Source: CAVVDY01 sp963819645
GTDB lineage: Bacteria; Acidobacteriota; Terriglobia; Terriglobales; Acidobacteriaceae
Direction of reading: 5' to 3'
Assembly (NCBI GenBank): GCA_963819645.1
Contig: CAWFWZ010000001.1
Span: forward strand, 1,302,001 to 1,366,000
Length of the DNA stretch: 64,000 nucleotides
The position numbers and the translations under genes are program-made. How positions within the stretch are numbered: position 1 is the first letter of the stretch; every line of letters starts with the position of its first letter. Of the stretch, positions 19,651 through 29,057 are shown one piece after another. The notes beneath the pieces are model-generated. The model worked only from the letters and a program-made list of their open reading frames with translations, searched no databases and was not told where the DNA came from.

Positions 19651-21054
19651 ATGATCTCTAAACGGTTTCGCGACGATTTCTTCTTAGTAGTTCGACAACT
19701 CATTGCCATCGTCTGCGTGGCGGTCCTACTGCCCGGCGGTGTACTTCCGGTTGCGGCCCAGGACGCGGCACCCGCGGCTGCCACATTGCCTCCCGACCAA
19801 CTGGACTCGCTGGTGGCGCCGATCGCCCTCTACCCTGACGACCTGCTCAGCCAGGTGCTGGTGGCTTCGACGTATCCGCTGGAAATAGTCCAGTTGCAGC
19901 AGTGGCTGGCTCAGCACAAAGACTTGAAGGACAAGGCATTGGCGGACGCTGTGGCGAAGCAGGATTGGGACCCCAGTATCCAGGGACTGGCTGCCTTACC
20001 GGACGTCGTGAAGCGCCTGGCCGACAACATCAAGTGGACGACCGACCTGGGCAACGCTTTCCTGGCTCAGCAGAGCGATGTTATGGATGCGGTGCAGCGG
20101 ATGCGCAAGAAGGCTGAGGATAAAGGGAACCTGAAGAGCAACGAGCAGCAGAAGGTCGAGACCAAGGTGGTCGAAAGTAAACAGGTCATTATCGTCGAGC
20201 AGGCAAATCCTCAGGTGGTCTACGTGCCCAGCTACAACCCCACGGTAGTCTATGGCGCTCCGGTTTACGCTTACCCGCCGATTGCATATCCACCGCCGGG
20301 ATACTATGCCGCCGGGATGGCGATCTCGTTCGGTGTTGGGGTCGCGATGGGCGCTTTCTGGGGTGGCGGAGGCTGGGGTTATCACTCCGGATGGGGCGGC
20401 AACAACAACATCACCATCAACAACAACAATAATTTCGTTCGAAACTCAAATAACAATCTGAACCGCAACAACGTTCAGGGCGGCAATCGCGTGAACGCGA
20501 ACAACCGCAGCGGGAATAACACCTGGCAGCACAATCCGCAGCATCGTGGTGGTGCGCCGTATTCGGACCGATCCACCGCAAATAAATACGGCGGCACGGC
20601 TCGCGGCGACTCCCGCCAGAACAACGCGCGTCAGAACCAAGGCGCGCGCGCCAGTCAGCAGCCTGCGGGCAATCGTGGATCCAATGCCGCAGCAGGTAAC
20701 CGCGACACCGCCAATCGCGGGTCGGGTCCAAGTGCCGGAACGCGTGACACAGCCAATCGCGGAAACTCTCCCAACGCCGGCACTCGCGACGCGTCGGGTC
20801 GAGGCGCGAGTGCGGGGACAATGGATGCGAATCGCGGAGGCGGCGGGGATCGCGTAGGCAATCAACGTGTGCCCAGCAATACACCGAGTTCCACCAACCG
20901 AAGCGCGTTTGGCGGCTCCGGCAGTGGCATGAGTGGTAACCAGGCTCGGGCCAGCAGTTCACGCGGCTCCTCCAGCATGGGCTCGTCTCGCGGTGGAGGT
21001 GGTGGCGGTCGTGGCGGCGGCGGCGGCGGTGGCCGTGGCGGCGGTAGGAGGTAG
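19651..21054 (+). CDS. DUF3300 exported protein with Asn- and Gly/Arg-rich tail
   Basis: 467 residues from the ATG at 19651, chosen because a signal peptide (QLIAIVCVAVLLPGGVLPVAAQ) follows and AAGGGCG precedes; an upstream start at 19603 is possible. The DUF3300 domain (about 45-200) has LPPDQLDSLVAPIALYPDDL, LVASTYPLEIVQLQQWL and VVYVPSYNPTVVYG. Next come an aromatic/Gly patch, an Asn-rich stretch (about 245-290) and near-identical repeats of the type NRDTANRGSGPSAGTRDTAN. The C-terminus is almost only Gly and Arg, ending GRGGGRR. Function unknown; DUF3300 and DUF2950 are commonly neighbours and so probably act together in the envelope. The DUF2950 start lies 26 bases on. Confidence 0.85.
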   Translation: MISKRFRDDFFLVVRQLIAIVCVAVLLPGGVLPVAAQDAAPAAATLPPDQLDSLVAPIALYPDDLLSQVLVASTYPLEIVQLQQWLAQHKDLKDKALADAVAKQDWDPSIQGLAALPDVVKRLADNIKWTTDLGNAFLAQQSDVMDAVQRMRKKAEDKGNLKSNEQQKVETKVVESKQVIIVEQANPQVVYVPSYNPTVVYGAPVYAYPPIAYPPPGYYAAGMAISFGVGVAMGAFWGGGGWGYHSGWGGNNNITINNNNNFVRNSNNNLNRNNVQGGNRVNANNRSGNNTWQHNPQHRGGAPYSDRSTANKYGGTARGDSRQNNARQNQGARASQQPAGNRGSNAAAGNRDTANRGSGPSAGTRDTANRGNSPNAGTRDASGRGASAGTMDANRGGGGDRVGNQRVPSNTPSSTNRSAFGGSGSGMSGNQARASSSRGSSSMGSSRGGGGGGRGGGGGGGRGGGRR

Positions 21055-21080
21055 CAAGGTCCATGAAGAAGGAGAGAAAT

Positions 21081-22079
21081 ATGAAATCAAAATCCAGCTA
21101 CGCAGTTCTCTTAGCTACCTTCGCGGCACTGGTATTGATCTGTGCGTTTCCTGGGATAGGGGTTGCGCAGACTCCGGCGACGGCACAAAAGGCTAAAGCT
21201 TTCGACACTCCACAACAGGCTGCGGACGCGCTTACCAAGGCGGCCAGCGACTATGACGTGCCCGCACTGCTCGCAATCTTCGGACCTGACGGCAACAAGA
21301 TCGTCGAAGGCGGCGACCAGGTGCAGGACAAAAAGAACGCGATTGACTTCGGCAAAGAGGCCGGCGCGAAAAACTCCATTCAGGTTTCCAAGTCGAATCC
21401 AAACAAGGCAACCATGATCGTGGGCGAAGAGGAGTGGCCGCTGCCGGTTCCGCTGGTTAAGAAAAGCGGCAAGTGGTATTTCGACGCGAAAACCGGCGAG
21501 CAGGAGATCCTGTTCCGGCGCATCGGCGCCAATGAACTAGATGCCATCACCGTGTGTCGTGGTTACGTCGCCGCGCAGCGGGAATACGCGCTCGAGCCTC
21601 ACGACGGCATTAACCAGTACGCACAGAAGATCATCAGTACCCCGGGGAAGAAAGACGGTCTGTACTGGAAGAACGAGGACGGTACCTCCGGTGGGCCGAT
21701 TGGCGAAGAAGTGGCCAAGGCTATTGAGGAAGGCTACAACTACAACAACGTGAAGAAGGGCGGCTTCCACGGCTACTACTTCAAGATCCTCAAAGGGCAG
21801 GGACCTGCGGCGCCTATCGGCCGCATCAACTACGTGATTGAAGGAGTCATGATCGGCGGCTTCGGTCTGGTCGCGGTTCCCGCTGAATATAGAGTCACAG
21901 GCGTGAAGACCTTCATCGTGAGCAACGACGGCACCGTCTACCAGAAGGACCTGGGGCCGGACTCGCTGAAGATTGCCAAGGAGATGGAGCTCTACAACCC
22001 CGACAAGACGTGGCAGCCCACCGACGATGCGTGGCCGGGGAGCGTCGCAGAAACTGCGACGGCGCCGAGCAATCAGTAA
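21081..22079 (+). CDS. DUF2950 exported protein
   Basis: 332 residues. The ATG at 21081 is preferred over 21063 because AAGGAGAG lies just upstream of it. The signal peptide is SYAVLLATFAALVLICAFP, with cleavage near GVAQ. The mature part shows the DUF2950 pattern: FDTPQQAADALTKAASDYD, GKWYFDAKTGEQEILFRRIG, NELDAITVCRGYVAAQREY, then GINQYAQKIISTPGKKDGLY and the C-terminal GFGLVAVPAEYRVTGVKTFI. The role is not known, but the gene is regularly found beside DUF3300, as here, and the two are likely one transcription unit. A periplasmic location is expected. Confidence 0.88.
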   Translation: MKSKSSYAVLLATFAALVLICAFPGIGVAQTPATAQKAKAFDTPQQAADALTKAASDYDVPALLAIFGPDGNKIVEGGDQVQDKKNAIDFGKEAGAKNSIQVSKSNPNKATMIVGEEEWPLPVPLVKKSGKWYFDAKTGEQEILFRRIGANELDAITVCRGYVAAQREYALEPHDGINQYAQKIISTPGKKDGLYWKNEDGTSGGPIGEEVAKAIEEGYNYNNVKKGGFHGYYFKILKGQGPAAPIGRINYVIEGVMIGGFGLVAVPAEYRVTGVKTFIVSNDGTVYQKDLGPDSLKIAKEMELYNPDKTWQPTDDAWPGSVAETATAPSNQ

Positions 22080-22143
22080 CTCTGACCAGATAGAGCGGCC
22101 GGTAGACACGAAGTTATAGTTGGCTCGATCGAGGGATCCACTC

Positions 22144-23004
22144 ATGGGCAAGAAGTCCAAGAAGAAGCAGAAAGCGAATGGAGACGCAGCCGAGATCAAG
22201 GCGGTACCGGGCGATGTAACCTCGGCCAACTCCAAAATGAAGAACAAGGAGTACGAAGCCGAACTCTTCAAGCTACAGGTGGAACTGGTCAAGCTGCAGG
22301 ATTGGGTGAAGGCGACGGGATCGCGCATCGTCATCATCTTCGAAGGTCGCGATGCGGCAGGGAAGGGCGGCATCATCAAGCGCATAGTGGAGCGGGTTAG
22401 CCCGCGTGTGTTCCGCCTGGTTGCGCTGCCCGCTCCTACGGATCGGCAAAAGACTCAAATATACGCGCAACGTTATATCGAGCAGCTGCCGGCAGGCGGC
22501 GAGATCGTCATCTTCGACCGAAGCTGGTATAACCGCGCCGGCGTCGAACACGTCATGGGATTCTGTAGCGAAGAGGAATATAAGAAATTCCTGAAGGGCT
22601 GCCCAGCCTTCGAGCAGGTCCTGATCAACAACGGCATCATCCTTCTGAAGTACTGGCTTGATGTTTCGGAGAAGGAACAGCACAAACGCTTTCTGTCGCG
22701 CATTGAAGATTCCTCGAAACGGTGGAAGCTCAGCCCCATGGACCTCGAATCACACCGGCGCTGGTACGATTTTTCGCGCGCCCGCGATGCCATGCTCTCG
22801 GCCACGGATGTTTCCTTCGCCCCCTGGTATATCGTTCCCTCAGATGACAAGAAGCGTGCGCGGCTGAACTGCATTGCCGACATTTTGAGTCGCATTCCCT
22901 ACGAGGAAGTACCCTACACGCCACCAGAGCTTCCTCCGCGCCAGAAACCGAAGGGCTATGTCGAGCCCAAGCTGAAGCACCAGGTAATTGCCCAGCGCTG
23001 GTAA
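22144..23004 (+). CDS. ppk2: Polyphosphate kinase 2 family protein
   Basis: 286 residues. It transfers phosphate between polyphosphate and nucleotides, using polyP to make NDP or NTP. The Walker A loop is FEGRDAAGKGG (about residues 66-76) and the Walker B/lid region is IVIFDRSWYNRAGVEHVMGF. The PPK2 block KYWLDVSEKEQHKRFLSRI and SPMDLESHRRWYDFSRARD follows, then SFAPWYIVPSDDKKRARLNC. The N-terminus is a Lys-rich extension of about 30 residues. The start at 22144 (MGKKSKKKQK) is favoured over a codon at 22120. It follows the DUF2950 gene and precedes a SulP transporter on the same strand. Confidence 0.92.
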   Translation: MGKKSKKKQKANGDAAEIKAVPGDVTSANSKMKNKEYEAELFKLQVELVKLQDWVKATGSRIVIIFEGRDAAGKGGIIKRIVERVSPRVFRLVALPAPTDRQKTQIYAQRYIEQLPAGGEIVIFDRSWYNRAGVEHVMGFCSEEEYKKFLKGCPAFEQVLINNGIILLKYWLDVSEKEQHKRFLSRIEDSSKRWKLSPMDLESHRRWYDFSRARDAMLSATDVSFAPWYIVPSDDKKRARLNCIADILSRIPYEEVPYTPPELPPRQKPKGYVEPKLKHQVIAQRW

Positions 23005-23073
23005 ATTCCGGCCGGCGCGGTAACATGGGCGCAGGTTGCGACCGCTCGCAATGGTTGCGAAACCTGCGAATCA

Positions 23074-24747
23074 ATGGCGGGGTGGATTAGTACATACCGA
23101 AAAGAGTGGCTGCGCCCCGACGTTATCGCTGGGCTGACCACGGCTGCTGTCGTCATTCCCAAGGCGATGGCCTACGCCACGATTGCAGGTTTGCCGGTGG
23201 AGGTCGGCCTCTACACGGCGTTCCTGCCGATGGTCATCTACGCGGTGCTCGGCACGTCACGCGCCCTCAGCGTGAGCACAACCACAACGCTGGCAATCCT
23301 CGCTGCTGCCGAACTCGGCGAAGTTGTGCCCGACGGAAATCCCAAATCGCTGTTAATTGCCTCGGCCACACTCACACTGCTTGTCGGCGCGATGCTGGTG
23401 GTCGCCGGGCTCCTGCGCTTAGGCTTCGTGGCCAACTTCATCTCCGAGCCTGTGCTAATTGGTTTCAAGGCAGGCATTGGAGTCGTAATTGTTGTGGACC
23501 AGGTCCCCAAAATCCTCGGCATCCATTTTGCCCGAGGCACGTTCGTCCAGAACCTGTTTGCCACGGTGCACGGCATTCCCAGGACATCGCTGATGACGCT
23601 TGCCGTCGGTGTCTCGATGATCGTCGTGCTGGTTGTGCTCGAACACTTCGCGCCGAAGTCACCGGCGCCGTTGATCGCAGTCGGTGGCGGCATTGCCGCG
23701 GCGTACCTGTTCAGCCTGGGTGCGCACGGAGTGGAACTCGTCGGCGCTATTCCCAAGGGCCTGCCGCCATTGACGCTCCCGGATCTCTCGCTCGTTGATC
23801 GACTCTGGCCCGGCGCTTTGGGTATCGCCCTCATGAGCTTTACTGAAACCATTGCCGCAGGCCGCGCATTTGCGCGTAGCGACGAACCTTCGCCGGAGGC
23901 GAACCGCGAATTGCTGGCCACCGGATTCGCCAATGCCGGCGGCGCTCTTCTGGGAGCGATGCCGGGTGGCGGGGGTACGACGCAAACCGCAGTGAATCGA
24001 CTGGCTGGAGCACGTACTCAGTTGGCCGAGCTAGTCACCGCGGGCATGGCGCTGGTCACCATGCTCTTCCTGGCGCCGCTCATTGGAATGATGCCGCAGG
24101 CCACGCTGGCGGCTATTGTCATCGTTTATTCGTTCGGACTCATCAAGCCGGCTGAGTTCCTTGAGATTCGGCGCGTACGACGCACGGAGTTTCGCTGGGC
24201 CGTTATTGCGTTCGCAGGTGTGGTATTGGTCGGAACGTTGAAGGGGATCATCGTCGCGATCATCGTGTCATTGATCGGGCTGGCCTATCAGGTCGCGGAT
24301 CCGCCGGTGTATGTGCTGGGGCGCAAGCGGGGTACCAATGTGTTCCGTCCACGCAGCGACGAGCATCTCGACGACGAGACCTTCCCCGGCCTGTTACTGC
24401 TGAGGTTGGAGGGACGCATATTCTTCGCCAATGCCAGGCAAATCGCGCACCGCATCAAGCCACTGGTGGACGAAGCGCAACCGAAAATCGTCATCCTCGA
24501 TCTCAGCGGTGTACCCGATCTCGAGTATAGTGCGCTGAAGGCTTTAATGGATGCCGAGAAAAAACACCGGGAGCGCGGCACTGCACTGTGGCTGGTGGGA
24601 ATGAATCCGCATGTGCTCGAGATGGTCCAGAGATCACATCTGGGTGAAACCCTGGGACGCGATGCCATGCACTTCAATCTGGAGATTGCAGTCGCGAAGT
24701 ATACGGGCCAGCCATTGCACGGAGCGGGCGCTGGTGCGATTCCGTAG
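23074..24747 (+). CDS. SulP family anion transporter with STAS domain
   Basis: 557 residues: about 11-14 membrane segments, then a cytosolic STAS domain from about residue 430. The start matches SulP (WLRPDVIAGLTTAAVVIPKA, MAYATIAGLPVEVGLYTAFL). The mid-region carries FTETIAAGRAFA and PGGGGTTQTAVNRLAGARTQ. The STAS segment reads ILDLSGVPDLEYSALKAL, near the usual phosphorylatable-loop position of anti-sigma antagonists. Probable substrates are sulfate, bicarbonate or a carboxylate, taken up by proton or Na+ symport; the sequence does not decide. It converges with the response-regulator gene 8 bases downstream. Confidence 0.9.
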   Translation: MAGWISTYRKEWLRPDVIAGLTTAAVVIPKAMAYATIAGLPVEVGLYTAFLPMVIYAVLGTSRALSVSTTTTLAILAAAELGEVVPDGNPKSLLIASATLTLLVGAMLVVAGLLRLGFVANFISEPVLIGFKAGIGVVIVVDQVPKILGIHFARGTFVQNLFATVHGIPRTSLMTLAVGVSMIVVLVVLEHFAPKSPAPLIAVGGGIAAAYLFSLGAHGVELVGAIPKGLPPLTLPDLSLVDRLWPGALGIALMSFTETIAAGRAFARSDEPSPEANRELLATGFANAGGALLGAMPGGGGTTQTAVNRLAGARTQLAELVTAGMALVTMLFLAPLIGMMPQATLAAIVIVYSFGLIKPAEFLEIRRVRRTEFRWAVIAFAGVVLVGTLKGIIVAIIVSLIGLAYQVADPPVYVLGRKRGTNVFRPRSDEHLDDETFPGLLLLRLEGRIFFANARQIAHRIKPLVDEAQPKIVILDLSGVPDLEYSALKALMDAEKKHRERGTALWLVGMNPHVLEMVQRSHLGETLGRDAMHFNLEIAVAKYTGQPLHGAGAGAIP

Positions 24748-24755
24748 TTGGTCGA

Positions 24756-25514
24756 TTACACCTGTTGCGAGCGCGACCGAGTTCTTTCTTGCATTCTGGT
24801 TCGGTGAGCTACTCCACCCTCGCCGACCGTGAACGACGAACTGGTTCCACTGGAATCTGTAACCATCCAGTCCCGCTCCACAGGGTTAACGCTGTTTCGC
24901 ATGGCGTATTGCAGCAGTGCGGCGTTGGTCTCGATACCAAGTCTCGCCATCATGTCGTACTTGTGGAAGGCGACGGTTCCCGGCGAGATATCGAGGATGT
25001 TCGCCACTGTCTTCATGGATTTTCCTTCCGCCAGCAGTTGCAGGATTTCAGACTGACGGCGCGTGATGCGCCGCAGGTTCTCGCACTTTGGTTTGTGAAG
25101 CAGGTAGTCGATGGTCTCACGCGCGATGAGCGACGATAGAAAAGAGTCGCCGCGCATTACTTTCCGAATGGCCGTCAAATACTCGTCGGCTCCCGACTGT
25201 TTCAAGACGTAGGCTGAGGCACCGCGGCGGAACGCCTCAGCGGCAACTTCAGGGTCGGCGTCGGCCGTGGTGAACATAATCTTGACCGAACGCAATCTGC
25301 GGATGGCCTGCTCGGCGGCATCCAATCCGTTGAGCAAAGGAAGAGCAACGTCGAGAATCAACGCATCGGCATTTCGTTCCACGGCTGCCTGCACCAGCGA
25401 CCGTCCATCATTGACGATCGCGGCCACTTCAAATTCCGGCTCGAGAATCCGCTTGCAGGCTTCAGCGAATAGCCTTTGCTGATCCGCAATTACCAGGCGT
25501 GTCTTATGTAACAT
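24756..25514 (-). CDS. LuxR/NarL-type response regulator
   Basis: 252 residues. The N-terminal receiver domain (about 5-125) has the phosphoacceptor in ALILDVALPLLNG and the conserved lysine in ASAYVLKQSGADEYL. The C-terminal HTH (about 150-215) reads RITRRQSEILQLLAEGKSMK, then VANILDISPGTVAFHKYDMM. A tail of about 40 residues follows and is not conserved. It would bind DNA on phosphorylation by a histidine kinase; no kinase gene is adjacent, so it is an orphan. The start (ATG at 25514) gives the standard N-terminus. Confidence 0.88.
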   Translation of the reverse strand: MLHKTRLVIADQQRLFAEACKRILEPEFEVAAIVNDGRSLVQAAVERNADALILDVALPLLNGLDAAEQAIRRLRSVKIMFTTADADPEVAAEAFRRGASAYVLKQSGADEYLTAIRKVMRGDSFLSSLIARETIDYLLHKPKCENLRRITRRQSEILQLLAEGKSMKTVANILDISPGTVAFHKYDMMARLGIETNAALLQYAMRNSVNPVERDWMVTDSSGTSSSFTVGEGGVAHRTRMQERTRSRSQQV

Positions 25515-25718
25515 TCACTGACCTTTAATATTCACAAGAGTTCATGCGACTGAGAAGGCATGCGGCACCAATTGCGCCGTGATGGTTCTTCGCCGCTTGT
25601 GACTGCTATCTAATTGACTTGGGGGGAATGCAATTACTAGTAACCCAGAATCTCCACACTAGTTGCTGCCTTCGTCTGGTTGCCGGGCAGCCCTCGCGAG
25701 CTGCCCGTGATAGTTGAG

Positions 25719-27161
25719 CTACTGTGCCGCCGCAATCGCCGACGGCTTCCATGTGCCATCGATAATCGAGGGCGGAGTTTCTTTCGGCCAGTACAAGCGC
25801 AGCATGGGAATGAACTTCGCCTTTGGAGCCGGCAGCCAGTTCGCTTCCTTCGCCTTGCCCGGCGAATCCGCCTGCAAGTACAAGTCAACTGAGCCATCAG
25901 GATTGGTGATGAGCTTGTTTCGCTCGCTCAGTGTGTACCGGTTCAGAGAATTAGGAACGAAGAAGTAGTCCTTGTCATACATGGTGAGCGACCAGAATCC
26001 GTTCACCGGAGGCATCTGACCTTTGTCGAAGTGCATGACGTACTTCTTGGAGCTACCGTCATAATCGTCACCCTTCGCATCTTTCTGCGAAGTCGGATAG
26101 ATGGCGTCTTGTGGACGGTTAGCGCCCAGGCCGATGGCCGTGACCAACGCGCGCTGGATATAGTTGGTACCGTACACGCCAATGTCTTGGGTTAGATACA
26201 TCCAACCGTTGACCGGTTCAGCCGCCTTCTTGAAGTACTCCATAATCTTGACCTGCGCCAGTTTCGGTACGGTCTTGATGACTTCTTTGTCGAAGGCCCC
26301 CAGCTTGTTGGGGTCGAAGTCTTTGCCCGGCTCCAGCCCGATAGCTTTCATCTTCTCCACCATCGGCGCGTCGGCGGCAGCAGGAGGATTGGTCTTCATC
26401 AGCCGCGCCAGATAGTTGAAGTAGTCGTTCACACTCAGGGCGTCCACCTGATCGCGAATCGCCGTCTTCATATCGAAGTTGGCATCGACCGTGCCCGGAG
26501 CCGGCGTGTAAGGCTTGTCGTACGAGCTAAGCGGCACCAGTGAGAACTTGTCCTGCAGGGCGTGAACTTTGGTGTAGTCGTCTGGCGTACCGGTGCAATA
26601 AATGCGGCCGAGAATCCACACCAGGCCAGTCGGAGACTTGTATTCCGTAACCCCTTCCGGCAGCGTGCCTGACCAAGTTGGTCCGGTGATGGCATATTTC
26701 TGCGCCTTGCCGCCGGTGGTGCGTTTGCCGGGAACCTGAAAGACATCCGTCCAGCCGCTAAGCATGGGTAATAGGTAGTAGCGATCACCCATGTCGGGAA
26801 CACTGAAGATCCACGGCTCATTCGTGACATCAATCCACGCGGTTGTGTAAAGCGTGTCGGCGTTAGGGGCAGTGACAGCGTGATAGTCAACCGCAGGATA
26901 GGTCCGCATCCTGACCAGCTGACCCATCGGAGCATGACCGGCATCCGGTGCAGCTACGTTGGTCATCTGCCGGCGCGTCATGTCCATCGTGACCAGCGAG
27001 TATCCATAGGTGTAAACATCAATGGCATCGCTGACAGCCTGCTCGATGCCTTGCTTCTGCGCCGTCTGCGTGCCAGCCGAATTGCTGGTCCCGGAGTTGC
27101 AGGCGGTGAGTGACAGCATCATCGTGAGCACTGCCAGCACTACAACGAACCTAACTTTCAT
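25719..27161 (-). CDS. DUF1254 domain lipoprotein (copy 2 of tandem pair)
   Basis: 480 residues. The ATG at 27161 has AAGGAGAG in front of it and gives a lipoprotein signal, VVVLAVLTMMLSLTAC, with the lipidated Cys soon after. The DUF1254 half contains AIDVYTYGYSLVTMDMTRRQ, APNADTLYTTAWIDV and EPWIFSVPDMGDRYYLLPML. The C-terminal half is DUF1214-like: GQMPPVNGFWSLTMYDKDYF, NRYTLSERNKL and SPGKAKEANWLPAPK. The family is widespread and its function is not established. It is the second gene of a tandem pair with 27215-28648, which it resembles throughout, so a local duplication is likely. Confidence 0.88.
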   Translation of the reverse strand: MKVRFVVVLAVLTMMLSLTACNSGTSNSAGTQTAQKQGIEQAVSDAIDVYTYGYSLVTMDMTRRQMTNVAAPDAGHAPMGQLVRMRTYPAVDYHAVTAPNADTLYTTAWIDVTNEPWIFSVPDMGDRYYLLPMLSGWTDVFQVPGKRTTGGKAQKYAITGPTWSGTLPEGVTEYKSPTGLVWILGRIYCTGTPDDYTKVHALQDKFSLVPLSSYDKPYTPAPGTVDANFDMKTAIRDQVDALSVNDYFNYLARLMKTNPPAAADAPMVEKMKAIGLEPGKDFDPNKLGAFDKEVIKTVPKLAQVKIMEYFKKAAEPVNGWMYLTQDIGVYGTNYIQRALVTAIGLGANRPQDAIYPTSQKDAKGDDYDGSSKKYVMHFDKGQMPPVNGFWSLTMYDKDYFFVPNSLNRYTLSERNKLITNPDGSVDLYLQADSPGKAKEANWLPAPKAKFIPMLRLYWPKETPPSIIDGTWKPSAIAAAQ

Positions 27162-27214
27162 AGTTCTCTCCTTGATAGTTGGGCAACCCTCGCGGACCGC
27201 CCGATTGCCTGTTA

Positions 27215-28648
27215 CTACTGCGCCACCATCACTGCCGGCGGCTTCCATGTGCCGTCACCCGGAGGGAGGATGGACGGCGAAGGTGGTTCCTTCGGCCAAT
27301 ACAAGCGCATGACCATGTAGATGGGGCCATCGGGCGCGGGTAGCCAGTTGGCTCTCTTGTCGTCCGAAGGCGCGTCCTTCTGGATGTAAATCGTCAGTGA
27401 GCCATCGGGGTTTTTCTTTAGCGATGGCAACATCGGCGAGTTAATCAGGTAACGGTTGATTGGATTGTCGATCAGCAGCTGCGTCTTGCCGTCGTACATC
27501 GTCACCGACCAGAACGCATTGACCGGCGGCAGCTCGCCTTTTGCAAAAGTTAACGTGTAGTTGTGCTTGCTGCCATCCAGCGGAGTGCCATCGGGTGCGG
27601 TCTTCACCATGGGATACATGGCTTCAACGGCATCGTTGCCGTAGATTCCCGCGTCGGCTGCTGCCGCCCGCAACAACCAGTCGCCTTTGTAGAAAGCGCG
27701 ATCGCCGAAGGCAGCTCCCACATGCCAGCCGTTGATGTCCTTGCCAATCTCGTCGACCTTTTTCTTGATCGCGTCATAGCCATCATTTATGCCCAGCACA
27801 AGCTCCGCTTTCTGTGCTTCCGAGAGCTTGCTCTCATCCCACATCTGCCCGGGGGCGATGCCCACCGCGGCCATCTTTGCGCGAATCTCCTTGTCCTGCG
27901 GATTTTCCGGACAGAACTGGAGCAGAAATGCGAGGTACTTGGGGAATTGTGTTTTGAATGGCTCGTCGCCATTGAACTTCAGCCAGTCGATTGCCGGAGC
28001 CGCCGGTGGCGCGGGCTGTTTCAGATAAGCCGAGAGCGGCTGCACGGTGTAGCCGGCTTGGATCTTATTCACGTTCGCAATGTCCGCCGCATTGAATAGC
28101 TGCGTGCGGAAGATAGCTAGCCCGAACTGCGTCTCCAAAGGAAATACCTTCTTAATTCCCTTGGGCGCTTCGCCCTTCCAATCCGGTCCGGCGACCATAT
28201 AGCACCCGCCATTGTTTCCGGTGGCGCGGCTGCCAATGTATCCCTCATTGAAGGAGTACAAGTCGGCGATCTGTACCGAGTAATAGCGGCTCTTTTCGAT
28301 CTTGGGAACGCACAACACCAACGGCTCGGCGCGCAAATCCATTTCCACCATCGAGTACGGCGTGTCGGCATTCGGCGTCACGATGGCTGTGTCTTTAGGG
28401 GTGAGCGTCTTGGAATCGTTAACCAGAACGTTGAACGCGCCCTTGTACTGCGAATTCGATTTGTCCACGCTGAACTGATACATGGCCTTGTAGGCCGCGA
28501 TCATGGGGAAGCCGTAGACGTACGCCTGCGCGTAATCGTCCTTGTGCGAAGCCGCCTCGCCGACCGGTCCTTCCTGCTTGCTGTTGCAGGCAAACGAAGC
28601 GAGTAACGCGCAGACCGAGCACAGTGAAACCAGTACTTTCTTGCTCAT
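27215..28648 (-). CDS. DUF1254 domain lipoprotein (copy 1 of tandem pair)
   Basis: 477 residues from the ATG at 28648, preceded by AAGGA. The lipoprotein signal is VLVSLCSVCALLASFAC. Domains are as in the neighbouring copy: YAQAYVYGFPMIAAYKAMYQ, TPNADTPYSMVEMDLRAEP, RYYSVQIADLYSFN, then KGELPPVNAFWSVTMYDGKT, NRYLINSP and DKRANWLPAPDGPIYMVMRL. The role is unknown. The 53-base gap to the second copy holds only that gene's ribosome-binding site, so the pair is one transcription unit. The candidate ECF-like promoter at 28830-28856 lies upstream. An upstream-extended frame to 28768 exists but lacks a signal peptide. Confidence 0.88.
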   Translation of the reverse strand: MSKKVLVSLCSVCALLASFACNSKQEGPVGEAASHKDDYAQAYVYGFPMIAAYKAMYQFSVDKSNSQYKGAFNVLVNDSKTLTPKDTAIVTPNADTPYSMVEMDLRAEPLVLCVPKIEKSRYYSVQIADLYSFNEGYIGSRATGNNGGCYMVAGPDWKGEAPKGIKKVFPLETQFGLAIFRTQLFNAADIANVNKIQAGYTVQPLSAYLKQPAPPAAPAIDWLKFNGDEPFKTQFPKYLAFLLQFCPENPQDKEIRAKMAAVGIAPGQMWDESKLSEAQKAELVLGINDGYDAIKKKVDEIGKDINGWHVGAAFGDRAFYKGDWLLRAAAADAGIYGNDAVEAMYPMVKTAPDGTPLDGSKHNYTLTFAKGELPPVNAFWSVTMYDGKTQLLIDNPINRYLINSPMLPSLKKNPDGSLTIYIQKDAPSDDKRANWLPAPDGPIYMVMRLYWPKEPPSPSILPPGDGTWKPPAVMVAQ

Positions 28649-29057
28649 AGGATTCCTTGCCAGGGTGGTGAACTGCCAGGATTTGCCTGTCGATTGTTCG
28701 TGGGAGCGTGCATCAACTTTCAGTAATACGAACCTGGTCTCCGGGCCGCATGCCGGACAAACAGGCATTTGGAGGGGGATGCCGCTTGTCGTACCTCGCT
28801 CGCGGGTTCCATTACCTGTCCCGTTGGATTATGCGACTGGTTTGAACAACAAATTCTACTTGCCACAGGCGTTTCCCCGAATACGACTTAGGAGCTAGAA
28901 AGCTGGGTAGTGACGAGAGTTACCCGGTAATAAGTTGCACCGTTCCCAAGGGGTCCGTAGCTCTCGCAATATTTCTCTATCTCTGGAGCTGCCTCAAAAG
29001 GCATACTAGAAGCTCACCCCCAAGGTTGCGCGATAGAAGGACAAGCCTGCAATCCCA
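28649..29057. other. Divergent intergenic region, DUF1254 pair / radical SAM gene
   Basis: About 410 bases without a gene. It holds the ribosome-binding site of the DUF1254 gene, the ECF-like motif at 28830-28856 on the minus strand, and an AT-richer part at 28960-29000 that may drive the plus-strand radical SAM gene; no clear sigma70 boxes were found there. Confidence 0.4.
28830..28856 (-). promoter_or_regulatory. Candidate ECF-type promoter shared with 19430-19456
   Basis: On the minus strand, GAAT (28853-28856), 15 bases, then GTCGCATA (28830-28837), 180 bases before the DUF1254 start. The 8-base box and the 15-base spacing are identical to the motif before the small K+ channel gene, and the bases after it (TCCAAC) also match. 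Confidence 0.35.
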
